From Rufibacter radiotolerans (lineage in GTDB: Bacteria; Bacteroidota; Bacteroidia; Cytophagales; Hymenobacteraceae), in the NCBI RefSeq assembly GCF_001078055.1, contig NZ_CP010777.1, forward strand, positions 2,192,408 to 2,256,407: 64,000 nt of DNA, read 5' to 3'. Below the pieces are notes generated by a model. The model saw only the letters and a list, made by a program, of their open reading frames with translations. It was not told the DNA's origin and searched no databases. The position numbers and the translations under genes are program-made. Below, one piece after another: positions 1-8,616 of this stretch. Position 1 is the stretch's first letter; each line of letters starts with the position of its first letter.

Positions 1-61
1 GACCAAACAGCCAGCCGGTCAGATTGAAAACATTTGCTAAAACAGGTGAAGTGGTAGTCAT
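1..61 (-). CDS. 5' end of an unidentified gene (partial)
   Basis: An ATG at 59-61 on the minus strand opens a frame that stays open to the window edge and gives 20 residues starting MTTTSPVLANVFNLTGWLFG. The leucine, tryptophan and phenylalanine content at the end suggests the start of a membrane segment. An A-rich stretch (AAAAGAAA) lies about 10 bases upstream. The gene would continue beyond the left end of the window. Too little is visible to name it. Confidence 0.35.
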   Translation of the reverse strand, partial: MTTTSPVLANVFNLTGWLFG

Positions 62-167
62 AACGATTTCTTTTAAAATTTTAGGGTTCTACTTGTTAAT
101 GGGCCAAGAACTATCTGCTTGGTTGTTGTACAACAGCAAATCAACGGGAGTGCCTATCAAAGTGATT

Positions 168-419
168 TCAAGGCTTGACTGGTGCCTTAGATGCGTTTTC
201 ATATTGGTCCAGGCAATTGCTTAGCGGCTGACAGTTTTGATGGATGCAATCACAGAAATCATAGCACGCCCCAGGGTTATCGCTCTCGGCACATTGGGCT
301 CTGCAATCTTTTAATGAGTTACGGGGCATCAGTTCACAGCCTGAGGTAAAAAGAAGACCTGCCATAAAGGCCAAGCCTACTTTTTTTAATTTCCTTTTAG
401 GGTTCATACAGACATTCAT
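168..419 (-). CDS. small cysteine-rich putative lipoprotein
   Basis: 83 codons; the real start may be the second methionine (MNPKRK). A basic N-terminus and hydrophobic segment end in TSGC, a plausible though weak lipobox (Thr rather than Leu/Val/Ile at -3), so this is probably an envelope lipoprotein. The mature part holds seven further cysteines spaced CxxxC-x7-CxxxCxC-x4-C-x5-C, which suggests disulfides or metal binding. I do not recognise the family. It stands alone, followed on the minus strand by the 1-61 gene start and preceded by the DoxX-like gene. Confidence 0.6.
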   Translation of the reverse strand: MNVCMNPKRKLKKVGLAFMAGLLFTSGCELMPRNSLKDCRAQCAESDNPGACYDFCDCIHQNCQPLSNCLDQYENASKAPVKP

Positions 420-482
420 GGTTAGGTAATCGTTAGGTACGACTTGTCGAACTTGATTTTCTATTTCTTACAGATAGCAAAA

Positions 483-944
483 TCAGTTGAGGTACACGTC
501 CCTTTGCTCCCACGGGAAAATGAATTTCAGCTTGTGGTAATCCCAGCAGAGCAGGTACAAATTAGCCAAGACTATGAGGGGTGCTGAGAGAAAAGATCCC
601 TCAAAACGAACCGCCCAAGACAATACCAAAATGTTTAAGATGATTGGGAAATAAATAACGGCGCCCAAGGTAGCCGTCCGCGGAATCAGCAGGAAGATGG
701 CTGCGGTCATCTGCATGATCCCAATGGAGGTGTAATAGTAGCCGGTGCGGTGCAAGGCTTCCAGGTAATGCCCCATAGGGTGGCAGACCGCCAGATCTGT
801 GAACCGTTCCCCGTTCACTTTCACAAAGCCGGAAGGTAAAAATCCCATGGCCAAGGCCACGCGGTTAAAGATCGCAAAGTCCCGGAGCCACCTATTTTTC
901 CGGGCTTTAAAATGTACCTTGCTAAGAGTTGAAGAGATAGACAT
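483..944 (-). CDS. DoxX-like integral membrane protein
   Basis: 153 residues with about four hydrophobic segments. After the first segment comes the FLPSGFVKVNGERF stretch, similar to the conserved GxxKL/V region of DoxX-family proteins; a GYYYTSIGIMQM helix and two more membrane helices follow. DoxX-like proteins are four-helix inner-membrane proteins, some linked to redox or thiosulfate:quinone activity, but no substrate can be assigned here. The start lies 6 bases after the end of the DUF4153 gene on the same strand, so the two are probably co-transcribed. Confidence 0.7.
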   Translation of the reverse strand: MSISSTLSKVHFKARKNRWLRDFAIFNRVALAMGFLPSGFVKVNGERFTDLAVCHPMGHYLEALHRTGYYYTSIGIMQMTAAIFLLIPRTATLGAVIYFPIILNILVLSWAVRFEGSFLSAPLIVLANLYLLCWDYHKLKFIFPWEQRDVYLN

Positions 945-950
945 ACCTGG

Positions 951-2195
951 TTATTTAAACCCGAAAAGCACCGGGAAAAGAAACGTCACAATGAGGGTCC
1001 ACAGGAAGTAAATGGGAAGATAGATGGCAATGGCCTTCCCCACCTCTCCCAGATGAGCTTTCTTGGCAAGTACCCTGAATAACTGGGTTCCCACCAAGAG
1101 CAGATTTACCAGGATAAGCAGGTTCCCGCCCAATACCGCCAGCCGGTTAGGGGTAATCCCCCACTCAGATATGCGGAACAAGATAGCTGACAAGGCAATA
1201 CCGTTTACCACAATGGTGACCACCGACAGTAGGAAAAGGACCCAGATCTCGGCCTGGGTTTTAGAGGCATTGGAAGTCTCAGCCACCGAGAAAAAGATAA
1301 TGGCCATTACGCCTATTAACAAGGCATTGAACATCAAGAGAAACTCGCGGTCATTGAAAGGGTCCATGCCCGAATACACCATGGCCACGAGGTAAATCAC
1401 GAGCATCACCAGCACCAACGGACTGAAAATTCTGGCGATAACCGGAGACACCTTTCCTACTAACTGCGGGTTGGTTTGGGTGAGGTAGGTTCCGACAATA
1501 GGCACCGCGGCCATACCCATAATGACCACATACTCAAAATAGAACTTCTCAATGTGGAAGCCAATCAATAAGAAAAGACCTATGGTGAGCCCAGTCATGA
1601 TTCCGCCGGAAATAAGGATTAGGGCAGTCATGACGGCCAGGTCGCCGTTGTAGCGTAAAAAGTAAAGGCGTTTAGGATAGTCTCTCAGATTATTGCCTAC
1701 AAAAGAAGCACCTAACAAAACCCACAACAGCAAGGGCAGATGAATGCAGGCCAAAATCAGGGTGTCACTGTTATTGGTGCCAGGCAACACATTGATGTAG
1801 ACCAATGAAAGGGCCATAATACCCCCAATCAGGGCTAGCTTCTTAAGTTGCAGGTTGTTTTTCCAGGCGAAATAGGCCGTGAGGAGCGGCAGGAAAATGA
1901 AGCCAATGTTTCTGGGGTAGAAATACTCCGGGTTTAGGGAGAAAATGGCTGGTATTTTAGCAATCAACCCGGCCAGGAGGGCTGCCAACCCCACGTACAA
2001 AAGCTCCCGCCCACTTCCCCAGTGAATGTCTTCCGTTTCATAGGTCAATCTTTGGTTCCAGAATTCAGCCACCGGGGTGCCTTTCAGGTCTGGGTACAGG
2101 GTACTGAACTCCCGCTTAAAGGGGCCCTTGTTGCTACGGTACAGTTTCTCCAGCTGGGCCGGGTCCTGCAAATGGGCAAGAATTTCGTCTTTCAT
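951..2195 (-). CDS. DUF4153-type polytopic membrane protein
   Basis: 414 residues. A hydrophilic N-terminal region of about 60 residues is followed by roughly eleven membrane helices. The overall pattern (soluble head, long hydrophobic body, FNDREFLLMFNALL loop) is that of Bacteroidota proteins annotated DUF4153; the function of that family is unknown. It is followed closely by the DoxX-like gene (6-base gap), suggesting an operon of two membrane proteins. The next gene upstream (2249-2584) is also a small membrane protein on the same strand, 53 bases away, so all three may be transcribed together. Confidence 0.7.
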   Translation of the reverse strand: MKDEILAHLQDPAQLEKLYRSNKGPFKREFSTLYPDLKGTPVAEFWNQRLTYETEDIHWGSGRELLYVGLAALLAGLIAKIPAIFSLNPEYFYPRNIGFIFLPLLTAYFAWKNNLQLKKLALIGGIMALSLVYINVLPGTNNSDTLILACIHLPLLLWVLLGASFVGNNLRDYPKRLYFLRYNGDLAVMTALILISGGIMTGLTIGLFLLIGFHIEKFYFEYVVIMGMAAVPIVGTYLTQTNPQLVGKVSPVIARIFSPLVLVMLVIYLVAMVYSGMDPFNDREFLLMFNALLIGVMAIIFFSVAETSNASKTQAEIWVLFLLSVVTIVVNGIALSAILFRISEWGITPNRLAVLGGNLLILVNLLLVGTQLFRVLAKKAHLGEVGKAIAIYLPIYFLWTLIVTFLFPVLFGFK

Positions 2196-2248
2196 AAGGG
2201 TAGGTGTTATTGGTGCCTCTATGTTTCTGCTTCAGTTTTCAAAGGAAT

Positions 2249-2584
2249 TTAATCCCACATGGTACCGGCCAACCCTAGCACGGTGCCCAGCCACAAGCCA
2301 ATAAAATACACCACCAGGCTGAGAAGAATTGCCACCGTCCGGTTAAAACCGCGGGAGCTTTGGTAATCCATGAATGCATAGAATGCGCCGCCCATGGCAC
2401 CAGCCAATGGGGTTATAATCAATGGCCTGATCCTCCAGAAGCTTCCCCATTCCGGATCAGGGGTATCCACTCCAAATACAAAGAAGGAGATCACGAGAAG
2501 TGCGGTGGCGGCCCCCACCAAAACAGGTTTCATAAAGGACCCTGAGTTCAGGGATGGTTTAGTAAAATCATTTTGCTGTGTCAT
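2249..2584 (-). CDS. small membrane protein of unknown function
   Basis: 111 residues with three predicted membrane helices (about residues 20-40, 55-72, 83-105). I recall similar Cytophagales proteins carrying the automatic name potassium transporter KefB, but nothing here resembles a transporter core and I would not use that name. A 19-bp perfect palindrome (2633-2651) lies 49 bases upstream and matches the one upstream of the regulator operon at 3823-3841. The gene is therefore probably controlled by the winged-helix protein encoded at 2890-3192. Confidence 0.65.
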   Translation of the reverse strand: MTQQNDFTKPSLNSGSFMKPVLVGAATALLVISFFVFGVDTPDPEWGSFWRIRPLIITPLAGAMGGAFYAFMDYQSSRGFNRTVAILLSLVVYFIGLWLGTVLGLAGTMWD

Positions 2585-2632
2585 GTCACTAAAGTTTTAG
2601 GTGTTATAAAAAATGTTAAGGTTTTCTTAAAG

Positions 2633-2651
2633 TACTTTGTATATCAAAGTA
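2633..2651. promoter_or_regulatory. operator palindrome TACTTTG-N5-CAAAGTA
   Basis: TACTTTGTATATCAAAGTA is a perfect inverted repeat with 7-bp arms and a 5-bp AT spacer. It sits 49 bp upstream of the small membrane protein gene (start 2584). A near-identical site lies upstream of the winged-helix regulator operon (3823-3841). Two matching sites next to a regulator gene suggest the binding site of that regulator; this is inference. Confidence 0.6.
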
Positions 2652-2889
2652 AATAGGCAAAAAAAATATCTTTTGTATCCTGGCCTTCATCTTCTCCTTT
2701 AAACACTTGCCAGGTTTGGTTTAAGGCCTTTGCGAACCAGGTACTTGATTTATTCCAAAAGTCAGGTCAATCAGGCCCAACCATTTGCTATCCATAGTAT
2801 TAATAGGTCCGCTTTTCTTGGGAGGTCATCTCCTCTCCTGCTTAGGTTATAAGTTGGTGCTCTGCTATTTTTTGGTTTAAACGCCTAAA
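2652..2889. other. intergenic, nothing recognised
   Basis: Apart from the palindrome at 2633-2651, the stretch between the small membrane protein gene and the regulator gene holds no convincing frame, repeat copy or terminator. Confidence 0.5.
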
Positions 2890-3192
2890 CTAAGAAGAAG
2901 CTCCCTTTATCAGTTTCTCCAGGGCAGACAAATGGTCACTAAACGCTTTTTTGCCCAGGGGTGTAACGGCATAGGTGGTATTGGGCTTTCTGCCTACAAA
3001 CGATTTCTCCACTTTTATAAACTCTTCTTTCTCCAAAGCCTTCAGGTGACTTGCCAGGTTGCCATCGGTCACATCCAGGTACTCCTTCAGGGCGTTGAAG
3101 TCCAGCATATCATTCACCGCCAGCGCTGACATAATTCCCAGCCTGATCCTACTTTCAAATGCTTTATGTAAACCATTAAGTAATATTTTCAC
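2890..3192 (-). CDS. winged-helix DNA-binding transcriptional regulator
   Basis: 100 residues spanning one winged-helix domain. The order is an N-terminal helix (LHKAFESRIRLGIMSAL), a recognition helix region (DGNLASHLKALEKEEFIKVEK) and a wing with FVGRKPNTTYAVTPLGKKAF. The TPLGKKAF ending is typical of the HTH_34/ArsR-like small regulators common in Bacteroidota. The gene overlaps the preceding membrane-protein gene by 4 bases, so the two are translationally coupled. The palindrome at 3823-3841 in front of the operon and its twin at 2633-2651 are the likely operators, implying autoregulation. Confidence 0.85.
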   Translation of the reverse strand: MKILLNGLHKAFESRIRLGIMSALAVNDMLDFNALKEYLDVTDGNLASHLKALEKEEFIKVEKSFVGRKPNTTYAVTPLGKKAFSDHLSALEKLIKGASS

Positions 3193-3815
3193 CGTTCGTA
3201 CTTGTAGTGCATATAAATACCATAAATAATATGGACCACCCCAAAGCCTATGGCCCAGAGCAGCAATCCATATCCCACGAAATAGGAGCCAAGCAAGCCT
3301 AACCCTATTTCAATTAGCCCCAGGCTTCTCATTTCGCCGTAGGTGAACTTGCTGGCATTATACAAAGCCAACCCATAGAACAGCAAGGTAAAGGGCGCCA
3401 CAAAGCCAATCAGCCCCTTTGAGATCATGATAAGGACCAGGATCCCACCCACCGCCAGGGGCACCGCCATATTGATCAGAACCCGGCGGGCCGTGGCATT
3501 CCAAAGCTTTTCCCCGCGTTTTTCTGCTTTCTTAGACGAAAGGAAAATGGCAGTCCCTACCGCCATGGCCAGGATAAAGACAGCCAGCAAAATGACATTA
3601 AGGAGCGTAGCCGAAATACCGGTCCCGGTCAAGGGAAGGTCTGAGCTGTGGTCAGGGTTAAAGCCGAAGACGGCGTAGGCAATGTAGGCCCCTACCAACG
3701 CGTAAATACCTGCCATGATGCCTGCCCAACCAGAGAGCGACAAAAATTTGGAAGAACGCTCCATCATGGAGCGAATTTCAGCAAGATCGCGGCTATAATC
3801 CTTTTCCTGTTTCAT
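3189..3815 (-). CDS. membrane protein coupled to winged-helix regulator
   Basis: 208 residues; a short soluble N-terminus (KDYSRDLAEIRSMMERSSKF) is followed by six predicted membrane helices. Proteins of this shape commonly precede HTH_34 regulators in Bacteroidota. Their role is not established; membrane control of the regulator by sequestration is possible. The stop codon overlaps the regulator start (4 bases). The operator palindrome at 3823-3841 lies only 8 bases in front of the start codon, so a bound protein would block initiation directly. Confidence 0.75.
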   Translation of the reverse strand: MKQEKDYSRDLAEIRSMMERSSKFLSLSGWAGIMAGIYALVGAYIAYAVFGFNPDHSSDLPLTGTGISATLLNVILLAVFILAMAVGTAIFLSSKKAEKRGEKLWNATARRVLINMAVPLAVGGILVLIMISKGLIGFVAPFTLLFYGLALYNASKFTYGEMRSLGLIEIGLGLLGSYFVGYGLLLWAIGFGVVHIIYGIYMHYKYER

Positions 3816-3822
3816 TTAAAAG

Positions 3823-3841
3823 TGCTTTGCGTTTCAAAGTA
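3823..3841. promoter_or_regulatory. operator palindrome TGCTTTG-N5-CAAAGTA
   Basis: This 19-bp inverted repeat differs from the site at 2633-2651 by one arm base and in the spacer. It lies 8 bp upstream of the membrane-protein/regulator operon (start 3815). Position and duplication suggest the binding site of the regulator encoded in that operon. Confidence 0.6.
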
Positions 3842-3965
3842 ATGATTAATAATTTTGAATTACAAGTGATTTAAGAATTAAATGTTATTTGGGTAGTGGC
3901 GATGAAAAATGAACCTTTGGTTCTGGGAGAATTACTCCTTATACGGTAGCGCCACAATTCCTATC

Positions 3966-4005
3966 CTGTTTTGAGCCTGTTTTTGGTAAAACGACCCTAA
4001 AACAG
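3966..4005. repeat. dispersed palindromic repeat, copy 1
   Basis: Nested palindrome starting CTGTTTTGAGCCTG and ending CCCTAAAACAG. It is one of 14 intergenic copies of the same family in this window and lies 27 bp from copy 2. Confidence 0.75.
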
Positions 4006-4031
4006 AATTTCGCGGCAGTCTTCTCTGCTAT

Positions 4032-4070
4032 CTGTTTTGAGCCTGTTTTCCGAAAAACTGGCTCAAAACG
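4032..4070. repeat. dispersed palindromic repeat, copy 2
   Basis: Starts CTGTTTTGAGCCTG and ends GGCTCAAAACG. Together with copy 1 it fills most of the 475-bp gap between the divergent genes at 3815 and 4292, in which I see no further gene. Confidence 0.8.
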
Positions 4071-4291
4071 CAAAATTCAGGTCTGGGCCCAGGCTAATAA
4101 AGTAAATGCCTTTGCCGCCTCTGTCTTTAACCTGTGCCGTTCTCCAAGGACTGCCCTCTCCTGCTTTTAAAGGTTAAAGCTAGCCAGCAATTCCATGTTT
4201 TTTCAAGAGACCAAATATTGTTAAAATTTAATTCTTTAATTTAAATGCAGGAAATTGCTTTGTCACCTTTGAGCCCTTACCCTAAAATATT

Positions 4292-4888
4292 ATGAAAGAC
4301 GCCCTATTCCCCCTTGATTTCACCTTTAAGGTGACCACCCTCTCCAATGATTTTACCGTGCAGGATGCCAGTGGCCTGACGGTGAGCTATGTAAAACAGA
4401 AACTCTTTAAACTGGTAGAGGAAGTAAAAGTCTTTAATGACGAATCACAAGCGGAGTTACTCTACTCCATTAAAGCCAATAAATGGATTGACTTTTCGGC
4501 GGCCTATACCTTCACCGATGGCGGGGGACGCGAAATTGGCCGGGTGGCCCGGAAAGGCTGGGCCTCTATGTGGAAGGCGCATTATGAGGTTTTTGACCAA
4601 AACCAGGACCAAGACTTTATTATTAGGGAGGAAAATGCCTGGATACGGGTAGGTGATGCCTTGCTGGGCCAGTTGCCGGTGGTTAGCCTGTTAACGGGTT
4701 ACTTCTTCAACCCTTCTTATCTTGTCACCAGACCAGACGGCACCACAGTAGCTAGGCTTAAGAAACAGCGGTCCTTCTTCGGCCGCAGGTTCACGGTCTC
4801 TCAGGAAGGAGAGTTCCAGGGCGAAGAGGCAGAAAGAGTTACCTTGAGCTTAATGATGATGATCCTACTGGAAAGACGCAGAGGCTAA
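4292..4888 (+). CDS. LURP-one-related (Tubby-like fold) protein
   Basis: 198 residues, no signal peptide. Successive beta-strand-rich segments (FTVQDASGLTVSYVKQKLFKLVEEVKVF, ELLYSIKANKWIDFSAAY, YEVFDQNQDQDFIIREE, YLVTRPDGTTVARLKKQRSFFGRRFTV) fit the LURP-one-related family, which folds like the Tubby/scramblase barrel. The bacterial role is unknown, possibly membrane or phospholipid association. The gene is single and ends just before a strong shared terminator that also serves the convergent permease gene. Confidence 0.65.
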   Translation: MKDALFPLDFTFKVTTLSNDFTVQDASGLTVSYVKQKLFKLVEEVKVFNDESQAELLYSIKANKWIDFSAAYTFTDGGGREIGRVARKGWASMWKAHYEVFDQNQDQDFIIREENAWIRVGDALLGQLPVVSLLTGYFFNPSYLVTRPDGTTVARLKKQRSFFGRRFTVSQEGEFQGEEAERVTLSLMMMILLERRRG

Positions 4889-4934
4889 TTAACAATTGCG
4901 CCTTCTCCGCTCCCATCAAAGGAGCCTTGCAGAA

Positions 4935-4993
4935 GCATTTTTACTTAAAAGGCCCGCAAAGCTAGACTTTGCGGGCCTTTTAAGTAAAAATGC
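4935..4993. terminator. bidirectional terminator, 27-bp perfect stem
   Basis: Two perfectly complementary 27-base arms (4935-4961 and 4967-4993) are separated by a 5-base loop (CTAGA). The core GGCCCGCAAAG/CTTTGCGGGCC is flanked by A- and T-rich ends. It sits between the convergent genes ending at 4888 and 5002 and can terminate transcription from both sides. Confidence 0.9.
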
Positions 4994-5001
4994 TGTTTCT
5001 C

Positions 5002-6783
5002 TTAGATGACTAAGCGTACCCCTCCCAATTCTTCCAGGCCATACGGGAAACGGTCTCCCGGTGAGCCGATGAACATGAAATTCTTAGGGATCTTCCACTT
5101 GTCTGACAGTTCCTGGATGAGCTCTGGCCCAAACTGCCCCCTGATAATCACAAAATCCACTTCCAGTTCAGGGTAGGCCAAATCCAGCACTTCTATCTCA
5201 TGCATCAGTTTTTTAGGCGGTTCCTCCCCTTCCTTGAGCACATTCACTATTTTAAGGCGGTTGGTATGCTCGTTCACTACAATGTAGCGCATGACCTTGT
5301 TGATGTTGGCAATGTTATCTCCCTTGGTAAAAAAGACAAACTCCTGCGACTTTATCTTCATCACCAACCGGATCATGTTATAAGATTTGAAAGGCAAAAT
5401 CTTGGCTATAGGGCGCCACACATGTTCCAGCAGATAAGTAAAGAAAAGCAGTAATTCTATCCGGTAGAGCATAATAAACACAACGGATACCGTTGGGATA
5501 AAATACTTGAGGAACACCCACACATAGGCAGGATTAAGGATGGCATTCCCCACCAGGGCCGCAACCACTGCTGAAATAGCTACTATTAAGACCCATCCAG
5601 ACGCCCGCACGGGCCGGGGAAGCCGGTTACGGCGCAATTTCAGAAGCACGTTCCCCACCCCAAACAAAGTCATCACAGACAAAAAGGAAATGGTGTACAC
5701 GCCGGCCAAAGCCCCAATATCGCCCCTGGTGATTAACAAAATAGACACGCACAGCAAAAAGAAGCTGATCATGATGAGGTAGGCAGATCCTTTTTTATTG
5801 GTAATAAGCAGGAACTGAGGTAGGCAACGGTCCAGGGTCATGCGTTGCACCAACCCAGTTACCCCCACGTAAGACGTGAGCACCGCCCCGCTTAGTACCA
5901 AGGCAGCATTTACAGACACCAGCGTGGCAAGCCAGGGCCCGCCGGCAATTTCCCCCAAATAAGCCAACAGGGCCGTAGAGTTCTGGGCCACGGCGGCCAT
6001 AGGTATAAGGGCGATGGCCAGAAATGCGGTAAGGGGGTTAAAAACCGTCACGGCCAGCCACATGTTGCGCAAAGTCTTCGGGAAAACGCCCGGGGCCTGC
6101 TCTTCCACAAAGTTAGCCGAGCTCTCAAACCCAGATATGCCCAGCATGGCGGCGGCAAAGCCGAAGTAAAGGGCCTTCCAGATGCTCCCCTGCAAAGGTT
6201 GGCTGTAATTGAGGATCAGGGTGTCAAACCCATGTGAAAACAGGTAGGCAAACCCAATGACCACCAGAATGGTAAGCGTGGAAATATGGGTGATAAAAAT
6301 GATGACCGCGACTATAGATGACTCGCCTATGCCCATAATGGTTAGCCCCATGAAGAAGGCAAGCAAAGCCACCGTAGCAATTAGAATAGGAAGCCCCTGC
6401 CACAGGTGGTGCACGTAATGCATGGCCTCACTGGCCGAAATAACGGCGGTGGCCATATAGGAAAGAAGGGTAAGGCAGGCGGCCAGGGAGGCGGTACTTT
6501 TGCTGGTGGTGTTCAGCAAGGCATTGTAGGCTCCCCCATTCAACGGAAGGGCGCCTACCACCTCGCCGTAAATACTCCTGAACAGAAACAAAACCCCGCC
6601 TACCATGAGTAGAGCCACCCAGGCATATTGCCCGGAATAGATAATGGCCAGCGCTGAAACATATAAGCAGGAAGAGGTGATATCATTCCCGCAAATGGCA
6701 GTAGCCGCCAGTTCCTTTAATTTATGCGGATGCGCTTTAGGTGCAGACGTGGGTGCAACACAAATAGCTGCCTCGTTTTCCAT
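5002..6783 (-). CDS. APC-superfamily amino acid permease with C-terminal soluble domain
   Basis: 593 residues. The first 430 or so carry about twelve membrane helices, including a first helix with the AATAICGNDITSSCLY stretch and a PLNGGAYNALLN motif in helix 2, both typical of APC-family amino acid transporters. The last 140 residues are soluble (EFVFFTKGDNIANINKVMRY through LEELGGVRLVI) and look like a cytoplasmic alpha/beta regulatory domain. The substrate is not determinable. It is a single gene that converges on the LURP-one-like gene and shares its terminator. Confidence 0.85.
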   Translation of the reverse strand: MENEAAICVAPTSAPKAHPHKLKELAATAICGNDITSSCLYVSALAIIYSGQYAWVALLMVGGVLFLFRSIYGEVVGALPLNGGAYNALLNTTSKSTASLAACLTLLSYMATAVISASEAMHYVHHLWQGLPILIATVALLAFFMGLTIMGIGESSIVAVIIFITHISTLTILVVIGFAYLFSHGFDTLILNYSQPLQGSIWKALYFGFAAAMLGISGFESSANFVEEQAPGVFPKTLRNMWLAVTVFNPLTAFLAIALIPMAAVAQNSTALLAYLGEIAGGPWLATLVSVNAALVLSGAVLTSYVGVTGLVQRMTLDRCLPQFLLITNKKGSAYLIMISFFLLCVSILLITRGDIGALAGVYTISFLSVMTLFGVGNVLLKLRRNRLPRPVRASGWVLIVAISAVVAALVGNAILNPAYVWVFLKYFIPTVSVVFIMLYRIELLLFFTYLLEHVWRPIAKILPFKSYNMIRLVMKIKSQEFVFFTKGDNIANINKVMRYIVVNEHTNRLKIVNVLKEGEEPPKKLMHEIEVLDLAYPELEVDFVIIRGQFGPELIQELSDKWKIPKNFMFIGSPGDRFPYGLEELGGVRLVI

Positions 6784-6978
6784 TGGCCTTGTAGTTGGGT
6801 AAACCTTATGGTTAAATATTAAGCAGTATACGGCTTTCTTTCATTTAGTTGCTGAAGGTTTTTTCCTAAATGAAGCTGGTAAATATCCTGCTTTAGGCCA
6901 GCTAAATTTCCGTTGCCGGTGGTAAATCTTTGTATGGGTCAAATTTCAATTAAACTGCCCAAATTATGAGCTTACTTG

Positions 6979-8604
6979 TTAATAGTGCAGGTTCCAGGGA
7001 CCTACCTGCTTTGTTTTTGTAAAGGCCCTCAGTAACCATTTCCGGTTGGGCGGTAATTTCCCTTTTACCATAACCACGGGTTTCTGCGCTAGTAGCTTGA
7101 CCAGGGCCGTGGAATCCTGGGCATTGCCACACTGCAAAAAGGCGCATCGCCAGGCCTCCGAATTCTCAAATTGGGTCTCGCGTTGCAGGCCCTTGTTAGA
7201 GTCGTACAGGGAGACTATGGTTCTTTTCTGTTCAAAGGCCAGCGAGGGCAGCAATTGATCATACACTACTACTTGCCTTTTGGCCAACCCTTTTTCTTTC
7301 AGAGCTGCTGCTACATGTTCGCTCCCAGGTAAGAGCGCCGCATTATCGGACAAAAGGTAGGTAGAGAAAGGCACAAGAAAAAGGGTGAAAGACAGGGCAC
7401 CCAACAGCAGTTTCTCATTGTTTTCCCAAAGGCTTTGGCCCAGGTACAGAAGGACTAGTAACGATAAAACCGGGAACAGAAAAGCACCCGGAGACAAGGC
7501 TACCCCAACCGGCAACAGAGGGGCACTCAACAAGGCTAAGGACATACACCCATAAAAAAGAAAGCCAATAATGACCGAATTCCGCCGTTGGGATTCTGTT
7601 AATTCAGACAGCAGCCAGGCCATGAGTAAAGCCAGCCCCGCAAACAAAGGCAAGATGTACAAAATAAGCTTGGAGCCCGATAGGGAGAAAAACAGCAGCG
7701 GAACCAGAATCCAGAGCCCGAAAAGCTTTCTGTGGAGCGGGACCAGGTCCCATAGTTTTCTAAAGTGAATACCTAGCATAACTGACCAGGGCAGGCTAAG
7801 GACCGGGGCCAACACCAGGTAATACCACCAAGGCTTGGACCGGTTAAAAGCCTCTGGATTGGCAAACCGTTCCACTGTCTGCCGGAATAAAAAGTAGTCC
7901 ACAAACCGTTGGTCCTGGAGCATTAGGTATACATACCAGGAGCTCCCCAGTCCCAGAAAGATCAATAGCCCCAACATCCACTGCCCTTTCCCTGCTTTAT
8001 AGCCACCGCTATTGGCAAAGGCCATCATTACCATGACTGGGAAAAGCAGTCCTACCGGCCCCTTCGTTAAAAAGGCCAGCGCCAGGGCAATGAAAAACAG
8101 AAATAGGAACCCCGGCTTACCCTGAAGTTTAAACTTTACCCAAGCCCAGATGGCCAATAATTCAAACGTGGCCAGAAAGGAATCGGTGGTGAGGTTACGG
8201 GCCGAAATGAGGGCTGCAGGCAGGGTTACATAGATGATGAGCGCCGTCATGGCCACTTTTCTGCTTTTGAAAAGCAGGCACCCAAGCCCGTAAACCAACC
8301 CCGCTTGCACCACAAAAGATACCTGCAGGAAAAACCGGGCCCCGAATTCATTTACGCCAAACACGGCCATGCCCACCGCGGTGATCATGTAGGTAAGGGG
8401 TGGCTTGTGGTAATGCAAAATACCCAGCAACCGGGGGTGCAACCAGTCCCCGGAGGCCAGCATTTCCCGGCTTATTTCGGCGTAGCGCGCCTCACTGGTT
8501 TCCAGTACTCCCCAGGCCCCCAATTGGAAAAGTAGCGCCCCTAAAAGCACCAGTAAAACCACCCAGAAGGCGTTGCGGCTATACAGCCAGTCTTTAACAA
8601 ACAT
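6979..8604 (-). CDS. ArnT-like glycosyltransferase, GT39/PMT superfamily
   Basis: 541 residues with about twelve membrane helices. The first periplasmic loop carries ETSEARYAEISREML and the HYHKPPLTYMI motif, diagnostic of ArnT/PMT-type transferases that move a sugar from undecaprenyl phosphate to a lipid or protein in the periplasm. The E and R residues of EARYAE are the usual catalytic/lipid-carrier residues. The gene is last in an operon with a LAB_N protein and a GT2 enzyme, so GT2 probably makes polyprenyl-phosphate-sugar and this enzyme transfers it, perhaps to lipid A. The sugar is unknown. Confidence 0.85.
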   Translation of the reverse strand: MFVKDWLYSRNAFWVVLLVLLGALLFQLGAWGVLETSEARYAEISREMLASGDWLHPRLLGILHYHKPPLTYMITAVGMAVFGVNEFGARFFLQVSFVVQAGLVYGLGCLLFKSRKVAMTALIIYVTLPAALISARNLTTDSFLATFELLAIWAWVKFKLQGKPGFLFLFFIALALAFLTKGPVGLLFPVMVMMAFANSGGYKAGKGQWMLGLLIFLGLGSSWYVYLMLQDQRFVDYFLFRQTVERFANPEAFNRSKPWWYYLVLAPVLSLPWSVMLGIHFRKLWDLVPLHRKLFGLWILVPLLFFSLSGSKLILYILPLFAGLALLMAWLLSELTESQRRNSVIIGFLFYGCMSLALLSAPLLPVGVALSPGAFLFPVLSLLVLLYLGQSLWENNEKLLLGALSFTLFLVPFSTYLLSDNAALLPGSEHVAAALKEKGLAKRQVVVYDQLLPSLAFEQKRTIVSLYDSNKGLQRETQFENSEAWRCAFLQCGNAQDSTALVKLLAQKPVVMVKGKLPPNRKWLLRAFTKTKQVGPWNLHY

Positions 8605-8616
8605 ACGAGAGACGTC

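Noticed and set aside
24..224. 66-codon plus-strand frame at the left edge
   Set aside because: It overlaps the lipoprotein gene region on the other strand and the 1-61 start, shows no domain, and its composition is poor.
2249..2584. KefB potassium transporter
   Set aside because: At 111 residues with three helices and no antiporter core it cannot be a KefB-type protein.
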